Source: DASQFI01 sp035633215
GTDB lineage: Bacteria; Acidobacteriota; Vicinamibacteria; Vicinamibacterales; SCN-69-37
Direction: 5' to 3'
DNA length: 64,000 bases
NCBI GenBank assembly: GCA_035633215.1
Contig: DASQFI010000007.1
Location: 62,001-126,000, forward strand
The notes below the pieces were generated by a model. That model made no database searches, was not told where the DNA came from, and saw nothing but the letters and a program-made list of their open reading frames with translations. A program made the translations under genes and the position numbers. Of this stretch, positions 42,077-49,107 are shown in pieces; the stretch's first letter is position 1; each line of letters begins with the position of its first letter.

Positions 42077-44407
42077 GTGAGCGCCGGTGGCCGCCAATCG
42101 GCAGTCTGGTCGCGGCTTCCGGTCGTGGCGGTGACGATCGCGCTGGCGATGGTCGCGTGTCGCGGGACGCCGCCAGCCGAATCCCAGGGCGGGCCTGTCG
42201 CGCGGCGCATGGCGATCGTTGGGCTCGATGCCGCCGACTGGTCGCGCGCCGATCCGCTGATTGCCGCGGGCGCGCTCCCGACGTTCGCGCGCCTGAAATC
42301 GCACGGCCGTACTGGCGTGCTCGTCGCCACACCACCCCTCATTTCCCCGATCATCTGGACCTCGATTGCCACTGGCATGCAGCCGGAAGACCACGGCGTG
42401 CTCGACTTCATGACCGATTTGAAGGACGGCCGCCAGGTTCCGGTGGGCTCGGCCCAACGGCTCACTCCCGCGATTTGGAATCTCTTCTCCGACCAGGGCC
42501 GGCGCGTGGCGGTCGTCGGATGGTGGGCGACCTGGCCGGCCGAGTCCATCCGGGGCACCGTCGTCTCGGACGCGGTCGCGCCCCAGTTGCTCCGGACGCG
42601 AGCGCCCGTCGCCGGCGGGCTGGTGTCGCCGGCGGCGGCGGAAGCAGGTGTCAACGCGCTGCTCGTTCGTCCCGCGCAGCTCCGCTATGAGGATCTCGCC
42701 GGGTATGGATCCATCACGCGCGAGGAGTACGACCGCGCTCAACGCGCGCTCACGACCGATGAGCCAGGTGTCTTCTACAAGGACAGGCTGGCGCATCTGG
42801 CGGCCGTCGTCGCCGGAACGCGCACGTATGCGAATGTCGCGGTCGATCTCTGGACTCGCGATCGCGCCGATCTCCTGGCCGTGTACCTCGAGGGCATCGA
42901 CACGGTCTCACATCTTTTCATTCGCGAGGGCGAACGGGGCGCCGCCGCGATCGGGGCCGCGTACCGTGACGCCGACCAGCTCATCTCCGATCTGGCCCGC
43001 GCCAGTCCGCCCGACGCGCTCATCGTCGTCGTCTCCGATCACGGGTTCCATTCCGCGTCGGCGGGCATCGTCGAAGATCCGGCCGATCTCTCCGGCCCGG
43101 CGACTGCCTGGCATCGTCCGTACGGTCTGGTGGCGGTCGCCACGGCAGGAGCGCTCACCGGACGCGACGTCGCGGCTTCCCGGTCGGTCACCGCGGGCGA
43201 CGCGGGCACCGTCACACCGCTCGATATCGCGCCGACCATCCTTCACGCCGCGAACCTGCCCGTTTCGAGCGACCTGGCCGGCCGCGTTGTCACGGCGATC
43301 TTGCCCGCGGATGCCGCCGCGCGCGAACCGAAGCGAACACCCCCCGCGCCGTACCGTCCGCCTCCAGCTCCCGCGGTCGGCGGCGAGGCCAGGGACGCGT
43401 GGGCGCGGCTCCAGGCGCTCGGGTATGTGGCCGGCGCGAGGACGTCGCTCGCCCGCCGGCATCTCGGTGAGAGCTACTTTCGCCGCGGCAAGCTCGAGGC
43501 CGCCGTGCGCGAGCTCAACGGCCTCCTCGACACGCAGCCGAACGACGTCGCGGCACAGTTGTGGCTCGCGAAATCGCTGGCGGGACTGGGCCGGACGCAC
43601 GAGGCGCTTGCTGTCTACGACCGGGCCATGCAGGCAGGCGGCGCCGCCGATGCGCTCGTCGACGCGGTGGACCTCGCACTCGGCGCCCGCGCGCCCGATC
43701 GCGCGCAGCGATTCATCCAATCCGCGGCGGCAAAGCCTGGCGCCGGCGCGGCCGTCGCCGTGGCCAGAGGCGCGATCGCAGAAGCGGCTGGCCAGCGGCC
43801 GACCGCCGAACGGCAGTACCGCGCGGCCCTCGTCGTCGATCCCGGATCGTTCGACGCGCTGGCTCGCTTGCTTGGCGTGCTCGCACTATCGGGGCGCGCG
43901 CCCGAGCTCATTCCGATCCTCGGACGGGCGGTGGCGCGGATGCCGGACTCGGCTCGGCATCAGGCGCTCCTCGGCGAGGCGCAGCTTTCGGCGAAAGACT
44001 ATCGCGCGTCGGAATCGTCATTCACACGCGCGCTGCAACTGGCGCCCGACGGCGATGCCGTGCGCATCTCGCTCGCACGAGTCCACGTCATGCAGCAGCA
44101 GCCGGAGAAAGCGCTGGCCGTCCTGGCGGCGACAAAGCCATCAGTCGATCGAAGCGTTCTGCTCGGCGCGATCTACTCGGCCTCCGGGGACTGGAACACT
44201 GCCGCCTCTCATCTTCAGTCGGCGCTCGACGGCGGCAGAGTGACGCCCGACGTTCTGAACGGCCTGGGGTACTCGCGTCTCAAGCTCGGGCAACGGCAGC
44301 AGGCGGCCGAGCTGTTCAGCCGATCGCTCTCGATGAAGCCGGGCCAGCCCGAGATCCGCAAGCTGCTGGGCGATCTTCGTCAGGATGCCCCCAGAGCGGC
44401 GCGGTGA
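42077..44407 (+). CDS. Alkaline-phosphatase-superfamily hydrolase with TPR C-terminus
   Basis: 776 residues from a GTG start. The N-terminus (RLPVVAVTIALAMVAC) is a signal peptide with a lipobox-like Cys. The hydrolase domain (about 35-430) is of the type I phosphodiesterase/nucleotide pyrophosphatase kind: 'RMAIVGLDAADWSRADPLI' (metal Asp), 'PLISPIIWTSIATGMQPEDHGV' (nucleophile region with Thr), 'YLEGIDTVSHLF' and 'VVVSDHGFHSA'. From about residue 470, TPR repeats follow ('LARRHLGESYFRRGKLEAAVRELNGLLDTQPNDV', 'AQLWLAKSLAGLGRTHEALAVYDRAM'). First of three tandem genes of this fusion type; the next starts 13 bases downstream. Substrate unknown. Confidence 0.88.
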   Translation: MSAGGRQSAVWSRLPVVAVTIALAMVACRGTPPAESQGGPVARRMAIVGLDAADWSRADPLIAAGALPTFARLKSHGRTGVLVATPPLISPIIWTSIATGMQPEDHGVLDFMTDLKDGRQVPVGSAQRLTPAIWNLFSDQGRRVAVVGWWATWPAESIRGTVVSDAVAPQLLRTRAPVAGGLVSPAAAEAGVNALLVRPAQLRYEDLAGYGSITREEYDRAQRALTTDEPGVFYKDRLAHLAAVVAGTRTYANVAVDLWTRDRADLLAVYLEGIDTVSHLFIREGERGAAAIGAAYRDADQLISDLARASPPDALIVVVSDHGFHSASAGIVEDPADLSGPATAWHRPYGLVAVATAGALTGRDVAASRSVTAGDAGTVTPLDIAPTILHAANLPVSSDLAGRVVTAILPADAAAREPKRTPPAPYRPPPAPAVGGEARDAWARLQALGYVAGARTSLARRHLGESYFRRGKLEAAVRELNGLLDTQPNDVAAQLWLAKSLAGLGRTHEALAVYDRAMQAGGAADALVDAVDLALGARAPDRAQRFIQSAAAKPGAGAAVAVARGAIAEAAGQRPTAERQYRAALVVDPGSFDALARLLGVLALSGRAPELIPILGRAVARMPDSARHQALLGEAQLSAKDYRASESSFTRALQLAPDGDAVRISLARVHVMQQQPEKALAVLAATKPSVDRSVLLGAIYSASGDWNTAASHLQSALDGGRVTPDVLNGLGYSRLKLGQRQQAAELFSRSLSMKPGQPEIRKLLGDLRQDAPRAAR

Positions 44408-44420
44408 GGCGGGACAGTCG

Positions 44421-46733
44421 ATGAGCCGAAAAGCGGCCAGCCCTCGACCCAGGCGATCCGCCGGCCGTTCAGGGCGCGGGCAGGCTCCGTCGCTCACGCG
44501 GATCGCGATGATTGTCCTCGGTCTCGCGCTTGTCGGCGTGGCGCTATGGGTGACGATGCGGCCCTTCGGGCCACGGACGCACGCACGCCCGAACGTCCTG
44601 CTCGTCACAATCGACACGCTGCGGTGGGATCGCGTCGGCGCGTACGGCGCCAGACGGGCGGCGACGCCCGCGCTCGATGCCCTCGCGGCGCGTGGCGCCA
44701 GATTCGAGACCGCGATCGCCCACGTGGCGCTCACCGCGCCGTCGCACGCGTCCATCCTCACCGGGTTGATTCCGCCTCGTCATGGCGTGCGCGACAACGG
44801 CGCATTCGTTCTTCCAGCGAATCTTCCCTCGCTCTCCAATCAGCTCGGTCGGGCCGGGTATGACACCGCGGCGTTTGTCTCAGGATTTCCTTTGGACCGT
44901 CGGTTCGGCTTCTCCGACGGGTTCGCGGTCTACGACGACTGGCTCCCTCGCGGCCAGGCCAGCGGATCGCGAGCGTACGTCGAACGCCGGGCCGACGAGA
45001 CCACGACGCGCGTGCTGGCCTGGCTGGGCGGACGCGCCCGGCCGGATCGCGAAGGCGGGAGCGCGCGTCCCTGGTTCCTGTGGGTGCATTACTTCGACCC
45101 GCACGCGGCCTACGAGCCTCCAGCGGAGTTTGCCGCGCGGTTTGCCGACAGCCCGTACGACGGCGAGGTCGCATTCGTCGACGCCCAGCTCGGGCGGCTG
45201 TTCCAGCATCTCGATCGGCGGGCCGAGCTGCCCCGGACGATCGTGCTCGTGACCGCCGACCATGGCGAGAGTCTTGGGGAGCATGGCGAGCAGACGCACG
45301 GCATCTTCGTGTACGACGCGACGCTCCGCGTGCCGTTCATCCTGGCGGGTCCCGGGATTCCGTCCGGCGTCACGCCAAAAGTCGTCGCGCGCGGCGTGGA
45401 CGTCATGCCGACGCTCGTCGATCTCGCGGGCCTCGACGTGATGGCCGGCCTCGACGGCCGCTCCCTCGGGCCGGCTCTCGGGAGAACATCCATGTCCGAC
45501 GAGCCGACGTACATCGAAGGCCTGGTGGCGGAACGCCATCTTGGCTGGGCGCCGCTCCACGGGCTCCGGACCTCGGGCTGGAAGTTCATCGAGGCGCCGC
45601 GACGCGAGCTCTACGATCTGTCGGCCGACGCCGCCGAGACCTCGAACCGGATCGCCGACCACGCCGACCGCGCCGACGCGCTTCGATCGCAGCTCGATGC
45701 GGCGATGAAGGCCGGGCCAGTTGCGAACGCCACGGCGCGACCCGACGCGGACACGACGGCGCGCTTGCGCGCGTTGGGATATCTGTCCGGACGCACCGCG
45801 ACAGCGACCTCCGGGGACCGGCCCTCCGACTCCGCTCAGGCCAGGCGGGATCCCAAAGACGGCATCGAGCTCATCAATACGCTCGAGACCGGCGTCTCGC
45901 TGTCGACGACCGATCCCGCCCGCGCGGTGTCCCTTCTCCAGTCGGTCCTCCAGGCGGACGGCCGGATCGAACTTGCGCGTCGGCATCTCGCCATCGCATT
46001 CGGGAAGCAAGGCAGGCATCGCGACGCCGTTGACGTGCTGCAGGCCCTTCGATCGGAGAAGGCCGCAACGGCCGAAGATCTCGTCCTGCTCAGCGAATCG
46101 CTGCGAGTCACGGGACGGGCCGTCGAAGCACAGGCGGTCCTCGCCGAGGCCTCTGCGGTGGATCCGCGGTCGCCCGAGCCCGCGCTGACGCTCGCCCGCT
46201 CTCACCTGGGCCGGCAGCAACCGGGCGAGGCGGCGGCCGCGTATCGCCGGGCGCTCGAGATCGTTCCCGAGCACCCCGAAGCGCTGGCCGGTCTGGGTGA
46301 GACGGCGCTGGCGCAGGGTGATCTGGCAGCCGCTGCGGGGTGGTTCGAACGCACGCTCGCCCGCGATCCTCAGGATCGCAAGGCCGGATTTCGTCTGGCG
46401 GTCGTGCGCGCGCGGCAGGGCCGCACGACCGACGCGCTGCCACTCTTTCAGTGGGTGGTGGACGCCGAGCCGACGAACGGCGATGCGTTGGCGGCGCTGG
46501 CGGCGGCGCTCGCCAAGACGGGCCGGCCGGCGGAAGCGATTCGCTACTTCGAACGTGCGATCGACGCCGGAGCGCGATCGACTTCCGTCCTGAACGGGCT
46601 CGGGCTCGCGCGGCTGGAGGCGGGTGACAAGCCCGGCGCGCTCGTCGCATTCCGTACCTCACTCAAAGAGCGCGCCGATCAACCTCAGATCGTCAGGCTC
46701 GTGCGCGATCTCTCTGCCCGCGACCGGCCCTGA
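44421..46733 (+). CDS. Sulfatase-fold hydrolase/transferase with TPR C-terminus (Thr at nucleophile site)
   Basis: 770 residues. A basic N-terminus and one membrane helix (about 27-46) are followed by a sulfatase-fold domain: 'NVLLVTIDTLRWDRVGAYG' (D65), 'ALTAPSHASILTG', 'WFLWVHYFDPHAAYEPP' and 'LVTADHGESLGEHGEQTHG'. Where true sulfatases have C/S-x-P-x-R, this protein has T105-A-P-S-H, so formylglycine cannot form. Thr is the nucleophile in related phosphoesterases and phosphoglycerol or phosphoethanolamine transferases. TPR repeats fill about 480-770 ('EAAAAYRRALEIVPEHPEALAGLGETALAQGDL'). Middle gene of the three-gene array. Confidence 0.88.
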   Translation: MSRKAASPRPRRSAGRSGRGQAPSLTRIAMIVLGLALVGVALWVTMRPFGPRTHARPNVLLVTIDTLRWDRVGAYGARRAATPALDALAARGARFETAIAHVALTAPSHASILTGLIPPRHGVRDNGAFVLPANLPSLSNQLGRAGYDTAAFVSGFPLDRRFGFSDGFAVYDDWLPRGQASGSRAYVERRADETTTRVLAWLGGRARPDREGGSARPWFLWVHYFDPHAAYEPPAEFAARFADSPYDGEVAFVDAQLGRLFQHLDRRAELPRTIVLVTADHGESLGEHGEQTHGIFVYDATLRVPFILAGPGIPSGVTPKVVARGVDVMPTLVDLAGLDVMAGLDGRSLGPALGRTSMSDEPTYIEGLVAERHLGWAPLHGLRTSGWKFIEAPRRELYDLSADAAETSNRIADHADRADALRSQLDAAMKAGPVANATARPDADTTARLRALGYLSGRTATATSGDRPSDSAQARRDPKDGIELINTLETGVSLSTTDPARAVSLLQSVLQADGRIELARRHLAIAFGKQGRHRDAVDVLQALRSEKAATAEDLVLLSESLRVTGRAVEAQAVLAEASAVDPRSPEPALTLARSHLGRQQPGEAAAAYRRALEIVPEHPEALAGLGETALAQGDLAAAAGWFERTLARDPQDRKAGFRLAVVRARQGRTTDALPLFQWVVDAEPTNGDALAALAAALAKTGRPAEAIRYFERAIDAGARSTSVLNGLGLARLEAGDKPGALVAFRTSLKERADQPQIVRLVRDLSARDRP

Positions 46734-46748
46734 CGTGACGGATCTCTT

Positions 46749-48998
46749 GTGACGAAGCGGCGAGATCGACGGCAGGCCGGCGGCTCCGGCGGAAGGCCCA
46801 AGGCCCAGGGCCCAGGGCCCAACGGTTCAGGCGGACGAGGCTGGACCCGCGTGGCGATCATTGGCGGCATCCTGGGGATCGCGGCAGCAGGAATCGCGGT
46901 GTGGATGAGGTCGGGCGGGGCGTCGGGGAGCGCGGGCGTCCAGCGCTTGAAGGACAACATCCTGCTCGTCACGCTCGATACCCTTCGCGCCGATCGACTG
47001 GGTTCCTATGGCTACACGCGGGCGCGAACCAGGCATCTCGACAAGCTGGCGAGCGAAGGCGTGAGATTCGAGTGGGCGTTCAGTCCCGCGCCCATCACGC
47101 TGCCGGCGCATGCCTCGATTCTGACGGGGCTCTATCCGTTCGAGCACGGCGTCCGCAACAACGGCAACTTCTACCTGGCGGATCGGTTCGAGACGCTGCC
47201 CGCCGTCCTCGCCGCGCAGGGCTACCGGACTGCCGCCTTCGTCAGCTCGTTCGTGCTCGATCGGCGGTACGGCCTGGCGCGCGGCTTCGAACGCTACGAC
47301 GACCGCATGCAGGGCGGGCAGAGTCAGGTGGTCAGCCTCGAAGCCGAGCGTCGCGGTGACAGAACGGCGCTTGCGCTCTCGGGCTGGCTCGACGAGTACG
47401 CCGCCGGATCGTCGGCAGGAGGATCTTCGTCGACCCGGCCGCCGTTTTTTGCCTGGCTGCACTTGTACGACCCACACGAGCCCTATCGCGCGCCGCCGCC
47501 GTTCGGCCCGGCGTTCGCCGATTCGCCCTATGACGGCGAAGTCGCTTTCACCGATGCGATCGTCGCCTCGATCCTCGACAAGCTGTCCGCGCTCGGCCTG
47601 CTGTCCAACACCATCGTCGCGGTGATCGGCGATCACGGCGAGAGTCTTGGCGATCACGGCGAAGAGACGCACTCGATGTTCGTGTACGACAGCGCGGTCC
47701 GGGTGCCGCTGCTTCTCTGGCGTCCCGGCCGTCTGCCGGCCGGCCTCGTCGTTCGGCAGCCCGTCCGCGCCATCGATTTGCCGTGGACGCTCGCCGACCT
47801 CGTCGGTGTCCCGTCCCCGGCACCGCCCCACGGCCGGAGCCTCATGCCGCTCATCGAACGCCCCGCCGGTCAGCCGTCCGAACCCGTGTATGCCGAGACG
47901 TATCTGCCCGAGCTCTACATGAACTGGGCGCCCCTGCGCGCGCTGCGCGACGACCGGTGGAAATTCATCGACGCGCCACGGCCCGAGCTCTACGACCTGG
48001 AGACGGACCCCGGGGAGCAGCAGAACCTCTACGATCGCGAGCCCCAGACCGCGGCGGCCATCCGTCGCGCGCTCGAGCGGCTCGCCGGCAACGCGTCCCA
48101 GCCGATTAAGGGCGCCACGCTCGACCGCGAGACGCTGGACAAGCTCGCGGCGCTCGGCTACGTCGGCGCCGGCGCGGAGCGGCCGCCGCGGACTGCCGGC
48201 CAGCCGCTGGCCGATCCGAAGGACATGATCGGCGTGTTCAACCGGCTCCGCCGCGCGAACAGCGCCGTGCGCGATCGGCGCTTCGCCGACGCGCTTCCCG
48301 TTCTGCAGGACGTGCTGCGCGAGGATCCGAAGAATGCCTTTGCCACGCTCGTGCTCGGCAGCGCGTACATGGGCATGGAGGAGTACACCCGGGCGATCCA
48401 GCAGTACCAGCGTTACCTGCAGCTGGTGCCGACGAGCGCGTACGCGCACCAGTGGATCGCGATCTGCCACATCCGGCTCGGCCAGCAGGATCTCGCGCTC
48501 AAGGAGGCCGACGCTGCGCTCGCGATCGATTCCCGTTTTTCGGACGCGCGGGTGCTGCGCGCAGGCATTCTCGCCAGCCGCGGCAATCATGACGCGGCCA
48601 TTGCCGAGCTTCAGCAGGCTGTCGCGCTCGATCCCGCCAAACCCATGATCCGGTTGGATCTCGCCAAAGTCCTCGACGAGGCGGGCCGGCAGGACGAAGC
48701 CCAACGCGAGTTCGAGACCATCCTCAAGGCTCAGGCCGACTACGTGCCCGCCCTGACGGGCCTAGGCGCCCTACTGGCGAAGCGCGGGCGACATGCCGAT
48801 GCCGAGGCGGTGCTCCGGCGTTCGCTGGCGCTCGAGCCTGTTCAGGACAGCGGCCGTTTCAATCTGGCGCGTGTGCTCGAGCAGCAGCGCCGCAACGCGG
48901 AGGCCGCCGCCGAGTACCGCCGGCTGGCCGACGCGCCCACGACTGCCCCGGCCGTAAAGGCCGCCGCCCGCGCACGACTCGCTGTGATCGGAAAATGA
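46749..48998 (+). CDS. Sulfatase-fold hydrolase/transferase with TPR C-terminus (Thr at nucleophile site)
   Basis: 749 residues from a GTG start 15 bases after the previous gene. The basic, Gly/Pro-rich N-terminus (about 1-31) is partly encoded by a GGCCCA-type low-complexity repeat. One membrane helix follows (about 34-53). The sulfatase-fold domain has 'NILLVTLDTLRADRLGSYG' (D77), 'PITLPAHASILTG' with T117 at the nucleophile position and no C/S-x-P-x-R, 'FAWLHLYDPHEPYRAPP' and 'GDHGESLGDHGEETHSMFVYD'. TPRs run from about 490 to 745 ('YTRAIQQYQRYLQLVPTSAYAHQWIAICHIRLGQQDLAL'). Last gene of the array, closed by the hairpin at 48999. Confidence 0.88.
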   Translation: MTKRRDRRQAGGSGGRPKAQGPGPNGSGGRGWTRVAIIGGILGIAAAGIAVWMRSGGASGSAGVQRLKDNILLVTLDTLRADRLGSYGYTRARTRHLDKLASEGVRFEWAFSPAPITLPAHASILTGLYPFEHGVRNNGNFYLADRFETLPAVLAAQGYRTAAFVSSFVLDRRYGLARGFERYDDRMQGGQSQVVSLEAERRGDRTALALSGWLDEYAAGSSAGGSSSTRPPFFAWLHLYDPHEPYRAPPPFGPAFADSPYDGEVAFTDAIVASILDKLSALGLLSNTIVAVIGDHGESLGDHGEETHSMFVYDSAVRVPLLLWRPGRLPAGLVVRQPVRAIDLPWTLADLVGVPSPAPPHGRSLMPLIERPAGQPSEPVYAETYLPELYMNWAPLRALRDDRWKFIDAPRPELYDLETDPGEQQNLYDREPQTAAAIRRALERLAGNASQPIKGATLDRETLDKLAALGYVGAGAERPPRTAGQPLADPKDMIGVFNRLRRANSAVRDRRFADALPVLQDVLREDPKNAFATLVLGSAYMGMEEYTRAIQQYQRYLQLVPTSAYAHQWIAICHIRLGQQDLALKEADAALAIDSRFSDARVLRAGILASRGNHDAAIAELQQAVALDPAKPMIRLDLAKVLDEAGRQDEAQREFETILKAQADYVPALTGLGALLAKRGRHADAEAVLRRSLALEPVQDSGRFNLARVLEQQRRNAEAAAEYRRLADAPTTAPAVKAAARARLAVIGK
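46791..46823 (+). repeat. GGCCCA/AGGGCCC low-complexity repeat, in frame
   Basis: A short run of AAGGCCCA and AGGGCCC units inside the 5' end of the third sulfatase-like gene. It encodes RPKAQGPGPNG before the membrane helix. It is a second example here, besides 779-866, of simple repeat material kept in frame near the N-terminus of a membrane protein. Confidence 0.6.
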
Positions 48999-49027
48999 CA
49001 CGGGCGGCGGGTGTTAACCCCGCCGCC
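48999..49027. terminator. Strong GC hairpin between convergent genes
   Basis: A perfect 11-bp stem (48999-49009 with 49017-49027, CGGGCGGCGGG / CCCGCCGCCCG) and a 7-base loop begins right after the stop of the third sulfatase-like gene. There is no T-run, so termination would rely on the stem. It may serve both convergent genes. Confidence 0.65.
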
Positions 49028-49040
49028 CGTGGTGCCTTCG

Positions 49041-49096
49041 AATGTAGGCCGGCCCTTCAGGGCCGGCGGATCCGGCGGGGCTGAAGCCCCGCCCTA
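49041..49096. repeat. Two-hairpin element bounded by TGTAGG / CCTACA
   Basis: A 56-base element with inverted ends and two adjacent stems: GCCGGCCC-TTCA-GGGCCGGC and GGCGGGGC-TGAA-GCCCCGCC. Same plan as 15583-15643. It lies 11 bases beyond the stop of the TonB-dependent receptor gene, between two convergent genes. Confidence 0.75.
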
Positions 49097-49107
49097 CACA
49101 TGAGCGC

